A DNA stretch of 49,885 bases from a bacterium. GTDB lineage: Bacteria; Pseudomonadota; Alphaproteobacteria; Caulobacterales; Caulobacteraceae. The position numbers and the translations under genes were made by a program. Numbering within the stretch: position 1 is the stretch's first letter; every line of letters starts with the position of its first letter. The notes under the pieces are model-generated. The model worked only from the letters and a program-made list of their open reading frames with translations. It did not search any database and was not told where the DNA came from. This document shows, in pieces, positions 23,435-30,921 of this stretch. The DNA is taken from positions 1 to 49,885 of the forward strand of contig JAVBXP010000055.1 in the NCBI GenBank assembly GCA_030824495.1, written 5' to 3'.

Positions 23435-24010
23435 CTACGGCTTGCCTGCCGCTACAGCGGCTTCGTCGGATCCGAGCCTGGGTAAGACGCTACCGTCTCG
23501 GAACAGGATGAGATTGTCCTGCCAGCACGGCTCCAACGTTTTTTCAGCCGACCACCACCACTGCGAAACCGGGCCGCTCAGGTCTCGGCGCAATACGACC
23601 TCCCCCAACTGGTGGTCGGCGGGCGGCCCCATCAGGGTCACATATGGCGTATCGCTCCGCCAGCCGGCGCCCATGTTGTCTGGGCCGGCGAACCCGATAG
23701 GGGGCAGCTTCCCGATTGTGGCCAACACCCCGGCCAGGGCGGGGCATTTCCGACCGTCGATCCACTGGTGGCGAAAGGTGCTCTTGCCCATACGCACATC
23801 ATGTCGCCGCTGCTCAACGAACCAGGCCTGATCAGCGTCGCCACCGCCCGCGAGCTGAACGACCACGATCTGCTCGACCATGACGCCCAGACCGCCGCCA
23901 GTCTGTTTGATCGTATAGATGGTCCTGACCGGCAAGCCGCTCCAGGGGTCGGCCGCCGCTGGCGCAGCCACTAGGCTCAAGGCCGCCAAGACCAAAGTTG
24001 CAACCTTCAT
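23435..24010 (-). CDS. Hypothetical secreted protein
   Basis: A 191-residue exported protein. The ATG at 24010 starts a good signal peptide (MKVATLVLAALSLVAAPAAA); the frame is open to 24064 but without need. The mature part contains Trp-rich stretches (SQWWWSAEKTLEPCW) and one Cys pair candidate (KCPAL and PCW). I do not recognise the family. Behind its TAG, in frame, stands a short PEP-CTERM-like tail, so it may once have been a longer, sorted protein. Confidence 0.7.
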   Translation of the reverse strand: MKVATLVLAALSLVAAPAAADPWSGLPVRTIYTIKQTGGGLGVMVEQIVVVQLAGGGDADQAWFVEQRRHDVRMGKSTFRHQWIDGRKCPALAGVLATIGKLPPIGFAGPDNMGAGWRSDTPYVTLMGPPADHQLGEVVLRRDLSGPVSQWWWSAEKTLEPCWQDNLILFRDGSVLPRLGSDEAAVAAGKP

Positions 24011-24085
24011 GCCCCACCCCGCTCGCGGTGCAAGCCACCACTTGGCGGCCCGCCAGCCGATCATGGCCGCGGAAGGGTCGAGTTG

Positions 24086-24532
24086 CTAGGCCGCGGCGCG
24101 TTCGGTCGGCAGCACCTGGTCCAGCGACAGCAGGGTGACGATGCCCTCGTCGGTGGAGATGATCCCCTGCACGAACTCGCGCACCTCGTCGGTTCCGACG
24201 CCGGGCGGCGGCTGCACCATGTCCTCGGTCACGGCGATGATGTCGCAGACCGCGTCCACCAGCAGGCCGACCGGCACGCCGTTGATGTGAGCCACCACCA
24301 CGACGGACGATGAGTCCGGCGTGCAGGCCCCAAGCCCCAACCGGGCGCTGAGATCGACCACCGCCAGCACCACGCCCCGCAGATTGATCATGCCCATCAC
24401 ATAGGACGGAGCATGGGGCACGGGGGTCGAGGCGCTCCACCCCCGGATCTCCCGGACCGCCATGATGTCCAGCGCGAACTGCTGCCCGCCGATGCGGACG
24501 CTGATGAGCTCGGCGGCTGATCCGGCGTCCAT
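24086..24532 (-). CDS. cheW: Chemotaxis coupling protein CheW
   Basis: A 148-residue CheW: ELISVRIGGQQFALDIMAVR, VMGMINLRGVVLAVVDL and GLLVDAVCDIIAVTEDMV are the usual blocks. CheW links receptors to the kinase CheA. Its ATG overlaps the TGA of the receptor gene by one base (TGATG), so receptor and coupler are made together. No cheA, cheR or cheY is nearby, so the pair must work with a main cluster elsewhere. Confidence 0.95.
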   Translation of the reverse strand: MDAGSAAELISVRIGGQQFALDIMAVREIRGWSASTPVPHAPSYVMGMINLRGVVLAVVDLSARLGLGACTPDSSSVVVVAHINGVPVGLLVDAVCDIIAVTEDMVQPPPGVGTDEVREFVQGIISTDEGIVTLLSLDQVLPTERAAA

Positions 24533-26025
24533 CAGAACTCCTCCCAGGTGTCGGCGGCCGGAACCACCGCCAGCTTGCGCGCCGTCGCGCCCATGGCGAC
24601 CGGGCCACGCGCCGGTCCGCCGCGAGCCGCCGGACCGCGACGCGTTGCTTGCGCGCGGCCCCTGGCCTCACCGATCTCGAACTCGTCCATCAGCCCGTCC
24701 AACTCGCTGGCCTGATGGGCCAGGGCGTGGCTAGCCGCCGTCGATTGCTCGACCATGGCGGCGTTCTGCTGGGTCATCTGATCCATCTCATTGATGGCGG
24801 TGTTGACCTGGCCAAGACCCACGGCCTGTTCCTGTGCCGAGGCCGCGATCTCGGTGACCAGTTCGGTGATCTTGCCGACCTCGCCGACAATGCGCTGCAG
24901 CGCCTGACCGGTCTTGCCGACCAGATCGACACCCGAACTCACCTGCGCCGTCGACGCCGAGATCAGCGCCTTGATCTCCTTGGCCGCCTCGGCCGACCGC
25001 TGGGCCAGGGCCCGCACCTCGGAGGCGACAACCGCAAAGCCGCGACCGGCCTCGCCGGCCCGCGCCGCCTCGACCCCGGCGTTCAGCGCCAGCAGATTGG
25101 TCTGGAAGGCGATCTCGTCGATCACGCCGACGATCTGGCTGATCTGGGTGGCGGAGGCCTCGATTTTTCCCATGGCGGTGATCGCGTCGGCGACCACCAC
25201 GCCGGAGGCTTCGGCGTCGCCGCGCGCGGCGTTGACCACGCCCTGCGCTTCGCGTGCGCCCTCGGCGGTCTTGCGCACCGTGGCGGTGATCTCGTCCAGC
25301 GCCGCGGCGGTCTCTTCCAGATTGGCGGCCTGACGCTCGGTCCGGCGCGAAAGATCGTCGGCGGCCGAGGTGATCTCGCCGGTGCCTGACCTGATCGCGC
25401 CCGCGGCGCCAGCCACATTGCCCATCACCTCGTGAAGGCGGTTGATCGCGGCGTTAAAGTCGGCCTGCAGCCGCTGATATTCCTCCGGGAAATGTCCGTC
25501 GAGGCGATAGGTCAGGTCGCCCGCCGCCAGCTTCGACAGCGCGGTCGCCGTCGCCTCCACAGCAAAGACCTGCTGCTCGCGCGCGGTGTTGCGCTCGGCG
25601 CTGCGGCGCAGATGCTCCTGCTCGGTCGCGGTGATGTCGGTGGCCAGCTTGATGACCTTGTAGAGCCGGCCCGACTTGTCGAACATCGGATTGTAGGACG
25701 CCTGCAGCCAGACCTCGCGGCCGCCCTTAGCCAACCGCAAGAACTTGTCGGAGACGAACTCCCCATTGTTCAGCGCTCGCCAGAACGCCCTGTACTCTTC
25801 GCTCGCCGCATATTCGGGCGTTGCGAACATGCTGTGCTTTAGGCCTTCAATCTCAGCGGCCGAATACCCCATTACCTTACTGAAATTCTCATTGGCCCGA
25901 ATAATCGTCCCATCGAGCTGAAACTCGATCACGGCCTGGGATTTGTGGATCGCCCCTAAAATCGCTTCGATTTCAATTACTTGTTCTGACGCCTTCTCGC
26001 TTGCGCGACTTTTTCCGAAGATCAT
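24532..26025 (-). CDS. Soluble PAS-containing methyl-accepting chemotaxis protein
   Basis: A 497-residue receptor without membrane helices. A PAS domain (about 20-140: [20 protein letters not shown], then [10 protein letters not shown]) is followed by a HAMP-like linker and the long MCP signalling hairpin, with the tip [20 protein letters not shown]. After a basic Ala/Gly/Pro-rich linker it ends in DTWEEF, close to the xWxxF pentapeptide that tethers CheR (NWETF in E. coli). It probably senses a cytoplasmic redox or energy signal through PAS. It is coupled to cheW downstream. Confidence 0.93.
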   Translation of the reverse strand: MIFGKSRASEKASEQVIEIEAILGAIHKSQAVIEFQLDGTIIRANENFSKVMGYSAAEIEGLKHSMFATPEYAASEEYRAFWRALNNGEFVSDKFLRLAKGGREVWLQASYNPMFDKSGRLYKVIKLATDITATEQEHLRRSAERNTAREQQVFAVEATATALSKLAAGDLTYRLDGHFPEEYQRLQADFNAAINRLHEVMGNVAGAAGAIRSGTGEITSAADDLSRRTERQAANLEETAAALDEITATVRKTAEGAREAQGVVNAARGDAEASGVVVADAITAMGKIEASATQISQIVGVIDEIAFQTNLLALNAGVEAARAGEAGRGFAVVASEVRALAQRSAEAAKEIKALISASTAQVSSGVDLVGKTGQALQRIVGEVGKITELVTEIAASAQEQAVGLGQVNTAINEMDQMTQQNAAMVEQSTAASHALAHQASELDGLMDEFEIGEARGRAQATRRGPAARGGPARGPVAMGATARKLAVVPAADTWEEF

Positions 26026-26283
26026 GAACCCTGCCCCCCAGCAGAAACACGAACGCCTCGACGCTCATGGCGTCACTCTATGGTTGCGCCCGCTCAAGTA
26101 AATGAAACCGTAACGACGTTATATTCTGCATCCAACACCTCGCGAGTCCTTGCAGAGCTTGATATTCGCGCCGACGAAGACCCATCCCGGGGATGTGAGC
26201 CGCCGCTCCAGATATCGCCAAACGCGCAGGCACGGACCCTTGGCGGCTGCTAGCATGCCCTCACCGCAGCCTTGGAGATCGCC

Positions 26284-27153
26284 ATGAACCTCGACGCCAT
26301 CCTCAAGCCCGGCGCCCTCGCCGTGATCACCGGCGCGGCGGGCGGCATCGGCCTGGCCGCCGCCATGCTCTGCGCGCGGCGCGGCATGAAGGTCGCCCTG
26401 GCCGACCTTCCGGGCGAAGCTCTGGATCACGCCCGCGACGCCGTCGCCGAGCTCGCCTCCAATTCCGGCGATGTCGTCGCGATCGCCACCGACGTCGCCG
26501 ACTTCGATCAGGTCCAGCGCCTCCAGGCCCAAACGGCCACGGCTTTCGGCGCGCCCCCGGCCCTGCTGATGAACAACGCCGGCGCCGGCCTGAACCCCGG
26601 CGGCGCGGCGAAAGACCTGGCGACCTGGCGCCGCTTGCTGGACATCAACCTCTGGGGCGCAATCCATGGCGTCCAGGCTTTCCTGCCCGGCATGGTCGCC
26701 GCCGCCGCCCCCGCCCTGATCGTCAACTCCGGCTCCAAGCAAGGCATCACCACCCCGCCCGGCAACGCGGCCTACAATGTCTCCAAGGCCGCCCTGAAGG
26801 TTTACACCGAGGCGCTCGCCCACGAGCTGCGCAACACGCCCGGGGCGGAGGCGATCACCGCCCACCTGTTGATCCCGGGCTTCACCTTCACCGGCATGAC
26901 CACGCGCCCCGGCGCCGACCCGGCCGCCAAGCCGCCCGCCGCCTGGAGCCCGGAGCAGGTGATCGACTTCATGCTGGAAAGCCTGGCCCGCGACGACTTC
27001 TACATCCTCTGCCCGGACAACGACGTCGACCGCGCCACCGATGAGCGCCGCATGCAGTGGGCCATGGGCGACGTGATCGAAAACCGCCCTGCCCTCTCGC
27101 GCTGGCATCCCGCCTGGAAGGAGCGGTTCGAGGCGTTCATGGCGGGGGGCTAA
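26284..27153 (+). CDS. SDR family oxidoreductase
   Basis: A 289-residue classical short-chain dehydrogenase/reductase. The cofactor motif is TGAAGGIG (about 16-23), followed by NNAG (about 97), a catalytic Ser in IVNSGSKQG and YNVSK (Tyr164, Lys168). An Arg pair at the end of the second strand (CARRG) and the Asp in VALADL suggest NAD(P) use that I cannot fix. Substrate unknown. GGAG stands six bases before the ATG at 26284. Its stop codon overlaps that of the convergent next gene by four bases. Confidence 0.92.
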   Translation: MNLDAILKPGALAVITGAAGGIGLAAAMLCARRGMKVALADLPGEALDHARDAVAELASNSGDVVAIATDVADFDQVQRLQAQTATAFGAPPALLMNNAGAGLNPGGAAKDLATWRRLLDINLWGAIHGVQAFLPGMVAAAAPALIVNSGSKQGITTPPGNAAYNVSKAALKVYTEALAHELRNTPGAEAITAHLLIPGFTFTGMTTRPGADPAAKPPAAWSPEQVIDFMLESLARDDFYILCPDNDVDRATDERRMQWAMGDVIENRPALSRWHPAWKERFEAFMAGG

Positions 27154-28088
27154 CCACCGCGTCCCTCGGCGCCGCCAAGCATCGCCTGTAGGGCGGTCAT
27201 GTCGAGCTGGCTCGCCGCCGCGATCAGCCGCCGCCGCTCCTGCGCGTCGCCGATTGTGCCGAGCTGCGGCACGATCAGAACAATGACCCCGGCCTTGCTG
27301 GCCGCCCCGGCGCCGGCGCCCAGCGCTGGGTTGATCCGCATCATCGGCCGCGCGCCAGGCTCTGCGCAGCGTCCGCTCAGATTGGCCGTCGGCGCGGCTC
27401 TGGTCATGCAGTAGGGCGCGGTGCGCGCTCCTGGCGCCAGGCCGGCCAGGGCTTGGCGCATCTCGGCGGCCTGGGCCGGCGACCCGGCTTTCTCCAGTTG
27501 CGCGGCGGTGGCGCCCAGATAGTCGCCGTTGCTGACCGGGACGAAGCCGGGCAGTCCGGTCGGCGTGATGATCGTGTATTCGTTGCCCGCGCGCGTGAAC
27601 CGCAGGATCCCGCCCCCCTCCTGCCGCTGCTCTGGCAAGGTGAAGAAGCCGCTGTCGTCGGCCCCCAGCGCCTTGTCGGTCTTGTTGATCATGTAGCGCA
27701 GCACCGGCCCCTCCCCGTCGCCGGGGTAGCGGCCTGCCGCGTCGGGCTGGCTCCGCGTCACATTGATGCGTCTTGAGATCACTCCGCCCCAGACCATGTC
27801 CGGATCGCCGGCGCTTGAGGCGACCGGCTGCTCCAGGACCACGCTGGCGTGCAACGCAAAGCCGCGCCGATCCTTCAGCGCCGGAGTCGCCAGGATCGTG
27901 TCCCGCAGCCTCACCCCCTTGGCCTGCAACGGCGTCCGCTCGGCCGCCGACGGCGTGGGCCGTGAGCGATTGTAGGTGAAGTCCAGCTGGCCAAGCGCCG
28001 CGGCGGACGCGGCGTCCTGCGGCAGGTCGGCCAGGGCCGGAAGGGCTGAAAGTGCGAGGGCGATCGAGGCGAGGGCTAGGTGTTTCAT
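27150..28088 (-). CDS. Hypothetical secreted protein
   Basis: A 312-residue protein with a signal peptide (MKHLALASIALALSALPALA). The mature region is Ala/Gly-rich with blocks such as LQAKGVRLRDTILATPALKD, VWGGVISRRINVTRSQPDAA and a C-terminal stretch of hydrophobic residues (KAGVIVLIVPQLGTIG). Two Cys (YCMTR and GRCAEP) could pair. I do not recognise the family. It is probably periplasmic. The ribosome site is weak. Confidence 0.75.
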   Translation of the reverse strand: MKHLALASIALALSALPALADLPQDAASAAALGQLDFTYNRSRPTPSAAERTPLQAKGVRLRDTILATPALKDRRGFALHASVVLEQPVASSAGDPDMVWGGVISRRINVTRSQPDAAGRYPGDGEGPVLRYMINKTDKALGADDSGFFTLPEQRQEGGGILRFTRAGNEYTIITPTGLPGFVPVSNGDYLGATAAQLEKAGSPAQAAEMRQALAGLAPGARTAPYCMTRAAPTANLSGRCAEPGARPMMRINPALGAGAGAASKAGVIVLIVPQLGTIGDAQERRRLIAAASQLDMTALQAMLGGAEGRGG

Positions 28089-28245
28089 GCGCCTGCGATG
28101 TCGCCATCAGCGCCGCGCTGAACAGCGGCCATCGCCCAGCCCCGCTCAGAATGCGACGGAATGCGCCACCCACGCCACCTTGCGCGCTGGACTACCTACG
28201 ATAGGGTTAGCCGCCCTCTGGTAGTGGGCGAGATGGAGTAGCCGC

Positions 28246-28605
28246 ATGCGCACGCTCATGATCGCAGCCTTCGCGACCCTCACCCTGGCAGGAACCGCAC
28301 ACGCCGAACGCGTCGGCTGCCGAGAGGTCTTCGGTGGCGGCGAGCGCTGCAAGCAAGCGGACGGCCACGTCACCGAAACCATTCCCGACGGCGAGGGTGG
28401 CGTGCGAAAAACCTCGACTAATCCCCACGATTGGAAGAACACTGATGGTCGCGGCGTGGCGGTGACCCCGCCCGACAGCATGATCCGAAATTCCCCCATG
28501 CTGCGCCGCGACTATTGGGGCCGGGTGACTGAGCCTTGGGAGCCGAAGAAACAGCCGACCTCGATCGACGGCGGCTGGAAAGCGCCCCGTCCGGACCCCC
28601 GCTGA
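28246..28605 (+). CDS. Small secreted hypothetical protein
   Basis: A 119-residue protein with a clear signal peptide (MRTLMIAAFATLTLAGTAHA). The mature part is hydrophilic with Cys at GCREVF and RCKQAD, probably a disulphide, and a Pro/Trp-rich C-terminus (DYWGRVTEPWEPKKQ). GGAG lies seven bases before the ATG. No family recognised. It is followed by the stress-promoter small gene on the same strand. Confidence 0.75.
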   Translation: MRTLMIAAFATLTLAGTAHAERVGCREVFGGGERCKQADGHVTETIPDGEGGVRKTSTNPHDWKNTDGRGVAVTPPDSMIRNSPMLRRDYWGRVTEPWEPKKQPTSIDGGWKAPRPDPR

Positions 28606-28613
28606 CCGCCCTT

Positions 28614-28638
28614 GGAACCGCTCGCCCCGGTCCCCGTT
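28614..28638 (+). promoter_or_regulatory. EcfG/SigT-type general-stress promoter
   Basis: GGAAC at 28614-28618 and CGTT at 28635-28638 with a 16-base spacer, an exact match to the EcfG consensus. It ends 38 bases before the ATG of a 52-codon gene and supports that gene being real. Confidence 0.65.
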
Positions 28639-28676
28639 CAGCCGAAGAGGGATAGTCGTTAACGACGGCGCTCACC

Positions 28677-28835
28677 ATGACGACGGAAGAGGAATATCTT
28701 GCACTGGCCAGAGAGGCGCGCGCCGCGGCGGCGAGAGCCAATCTGCCCCACGACCGCGCCCGCCTGCTGCAACAGCACGACTACTGGCTGAAATGCGCGC
28801 TCAAGGCCGGGACGCGATCGGCCCAGGCCAACTAG
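28677..28835 (+). CDS. Small stress-type protein (52 residues)
   Basis: A short gene from ATG 28677 to TAG 28835. The product is helical and charged: MTTEEEYLALAREARAAAAR, then ANLPHDRARLLQQHDYWLKC and a short tail. Similar small Ala/Arg/Glu-rich proteins are frequent in alphaproteobacteria, but I cannot name a family. The best support is an exact EcfG-type promoter at the correct distance. A ribosome site is not obvious. A hairpin for the convergent PEP-CTERM gene lies just past its stop. Confidence 0.65.
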   Translation: MTTEEEYLALAREARAAAARANLPHDRARLLQQHDYWLKCALKAGTRSAQAN

Positions 28836-28843
28836 CGACCAGC

Positions 28844-28874
28844 AAAAAGGCCCTCCCACCAAGGCGAGAGGGCC
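28844..28874 (-). terminator. Terminator of PEP-CTERM gene
   Basis: On the minus strand the arms GGCCCTC and GAGGGCC (28849-28855, 28868-28874) form a hairpin followed by five T. Its sequence resembles the terminator of the PEP-CTERM gene at 30154, including the following TTTGCTGG. Confidence 0.75.
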
Positions 28875-28899
28875 CTGTAGTTCTAGCGCGAAGCCTGGA

Positions 28900-29655
28900 T
28901 CAGGCGGCGCTTAACGCGTTGCGACGACGCGCGCTGCGGGCCATGGAGCCCACTGCGCCGAAGCCGATGATCATCATCGCCCAGGTCGCCGGTTCCGGCA
29001 CGCCGGTGCCGGTGATGGTCTTGAAGTAGCCGACCGTGTGGTTGTCGCTCTCGTAGCCGCCGCCCGCCGGGTTTTCCAGGAAGACGACGCGGTCGAACTT
29101 GGTCCCGCCGGTCGCGTAGAAATTCACGAAGGCATAGGGCTCGCCGCTGTTCTGGCCTTGGTTCGGCGCGTCAGGCTTGCCGAAATACGCCGAGTTGCCG
29201 CCGATCTTGCTCAGCACGGTGGAGGCGTCGAAGGTGAAGATCTTCGTCGCGCCGGAATAGAGCTCCAGCACGTTCCCGCCATCGAGCGCCGGCAGATAAT
29301 AGCCGAAATAGGTCACGCCAGCGGCGTCCTGCGTGCTGGTCAGGTTCAGCGAATAGCCGTTGCTGTCGAAGGTCACGGCGTAGTTGCTGCCGCCTTCGCC
29401 GCCGTACTGATCGCCCGCATGCACCTGGGTCGCGGCGCTGTACTGGCCGCTGATGACGCCGTTGCCGCCGAAGTTGGAGCTGAAGCCGCCAACGCCCACC
29501 GCCCGGCTATCGAAGGTCTCTTTGCCGAGAACGTCGAACAACGCCGTGGTGTTGGTCACCCCAGGGGCTTCATAGGTGACGGTGATCCCGGCCTGAGCCG
29601 CGCCGGCCATGGCCGCGGCTGCGGCGACACCGGCAATAAGCAAACTGAGTTTCAT
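28900..29655 (-). CDS. PEP-CTERM sorting domain protein
   Basis: A 251-residue exported protein. The signal peptide is MKLSLLIAGVAAAAAMAGAA; the mature region is Gly/Asn/Asp/Tyr-rich and beta-like, with FSSNFGGNGVISGQYSAATQ and VTYFGYYLPALDGGNVLELY, reminding me of the Npun_F0296-type exosortase-dependent proteins (tentative). The C-terminus is VPEPATWAMMIIGFGAVG with SARRRN. Surface attachment or release by exosortase is expected. GAGGGAAACGA precedes the ATG. It is read toward a terminator similar to that of the neighbour at 30154. Confidence 0.88.
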   Translation of the reverse strand: MKLSLLIAGVAAAAAMAGAAQAGITVTYEAPGVTNTTALFDVLGKETFDSRAVGVGGFSSNFGGNGVISGQYSAATQVHAGDQYGGEGGSNYAVTFDSNGYSLNLTSTQDAAGVTYFGYYLPALDGGNVLELYSGATKIFTFDASTVLSKIGGNSAYFGKPDAPNQGQNSGEPYAFVNFYATGGTKFDRVVFLENPAGGGYESDNHTVGYFKTITGTGVPEPATWAMMIIGFGAVGSMARSARRRNALSAA

Positions 29656-29861
29656 TCGTTTCCCTCGTCGCGAATGGGTGCGCTGTACTCCGCCCCGATT
29701 TTTGGAAAACGCCGTTCTACGACGCTTTTCGCGACCGCGCCTTAAGATTCGCGCCTAGCGTGCATCGGCGTGCGCGGGTCACAATTTTCGTGAGGCGGCA
29801 CAAACTCCGGCGCGCTGCATTGGATCAATGGGAACCCTCTGAACTCGGAGGTCACGTCACC

Positions 29862-30089
29862 ATGCAGAAGCTCAGATTCCGCGACTTCATCGACAGCTAC
29901 ACCCAGCACGAGGAACTGGTCGGCGAGGTCCCAACCGAGATCCGCCTGAACGCCAAGGCCCTGGAAGTCCGCACCTGGCTGGAGTTCGAGCAACGCTTGA
30001 AGGCGGCCGGCGCCGACGATGAACTTTGCCGGGCCGGCAAACGCATCTGGCGGCGCTATCGCATCGCGGCCAGATCGAGCCTGTCGTGA
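29862..30089 (+). CDS. Small YozE/SAM-like protein
   Basis: A 75-residue protein from the ATG at 29862, which has GGAGG ten bases upstream; the frame is open to 29760 but that part looks non-coding. The order KLRFRDFIDSYTQHEELVG, VRTWLEFEQRLKAAG and CRAGKRIWRRYR resembles the small helical YozE-like proteins, which end in a Trp-x-x-Tyr. Assignment is weak. Cytoplasmic, function unknown. It lies between two leftward PEP-CTERM genes. Confidence 0.55.
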   Translation: MQKLRFRDFIDSYTQHEELVGEVPTEIRLNAKALEVRTWLEFEQRLKAAGADDELCRAGKRIWRRYRIAARSSLS

Positions 30090-30099
30090 TCGACCCAGC

Positions 30100-30129
30100 A
30101 AAAGACCCTCCCGCCGAAGCAAGAGGGTC
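30100..30129 (-). terminator. Terminator of discoidin-like PEP-CTERM gene
   Basis: On the minus strand GACCCTC and GAGGGTC (30104-30110, 30123-30129) form a hairpin followed by four T and GCTGG. The sequence closely resembles the terminator at 28844-28874, suggesting common origin of the two units. Confidence 0.7.
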
Positions 30130-30153
30130 CAAGGTGATTTCGACGGCTATCGA

Positions 30154-30816
30154 CTAGGCGAGGCTGAGCATGTTCCGGCGACGCGAAACGCGCACCGCCG
30201 AGCCGGCCGCGCCAAAACCGATGATCATCATCGCCCAGGTCGCCGGCTCCGGCACCGCCGAACCTTCGAAGCGCACTTCCGACAGGCCCACCGGCGAATA
30301 GCCATAGGTGGCCGGGTCGCTCTGGTGATTGCCGGTCAGGTTCAGGCGCACGAAGCGCGCCGCGCCGCTCAGGCCAAAGCTCTCGCCGGCCAGCAGCTTG
30401 CCGGTCCCGCGCGAGAAGTTATCGGCCAGGATGTCGGTATAGGTCACGCCGTCGGTCGAGATGGCCAGGGTGAAAGCGTTGGCCGCACGGTCCAGGGTCG
30501 AGGCGTATTCCTCAACGCCGAAGTTGTAGTTCCACACCGTCAGACCAGCCAGCTTGTAGAGCCCGCCCAGATCGAAGGTGAGGGTCGCGGCGTCGACGCC
30601 CAGGTCGGTCATCCACATGTTGGTGAACCCGGCGTCGTGCAGGTCGCCGACCATGCCGCTGCCGTTGATCAGGTTCTCGGCCTTGTACTGATTGTAGTGG
30701 GTGAAGGTGCTCGAGGCCTCGACGCCGACCGGGGCGATCGTGGCGGCGGCGGCCGGGCTGGCCAGAGCGATGGCGGCGGCGACGAGCGCCGAGGAGATCA
30801 AGGCCTTGGTCATCAT
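30154..30816 (-). CDS. Discoidin-like PEP-CTERM protein
   Basis: About 220 residues. A signal peptide (KALISSALVAAAIALASPAA) is followed by a beta-sandwich like F5/8 type C (discoidin) domains: YKAENLINGSGMVGDL, then ATLTFDLGGLYKLAGLTVWN, TDILADNFSRG and ARFVRLNLTGN. Such domains bind carbohydrates or lipids. The C-terminus is VPEPATWAMMIIGFGAAG followed by SRRRN. Start at one of two adjacent ATG codons (30816 or 30813) after GGGAAAGC. Surface location expected. Confidence 0.88.
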   Translation of the reverse strand: MMTKALISSALVAAAIALASPAAAATIAPVGVEASSTFTHYNQYKAENLINGSGMVGDLHDAGFTNMWMTDLGVDAATLTFDLGGLYKLAGLTVWNYNFGVEEYASTLDRAANAFTLAISTDGVTYTDILADNFSRGTGKLLAGESFGLSGAARFVRLNLTGNHQSDPATYGYSPVGLSEVRFEGSAVPEPATWAMMIIGFGAAGSAVRVSRRRNMLSLA

Positions 30817-30921
30817 GCTTTCCCATTGGTTAAGACGTGGGCGACACATGACGCAGACCCGTGGCGGGCCGATTACGCTTTCATGATGGTTTGAACAGCC
30901 CAGCGAGCACCTGCGCGGGCC

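Noticed and set aside
23435..23437. TAG as a recoded or programmed read-through codon leading into the PEP-CTERM-like tail
   Set aside because: The tail lacks PEP and the Arg cluster, so decay or recombination is a simpler explanation; kept only as a finding.
26119..28173. Very long leftward open frame (684 codons) opposite the SDR gene
   Set aside because: It is antisense to the SDR gene with clear motifs and out of frame with the secreted-protein gene; long antisense frames are normal in GC-rich DNA.
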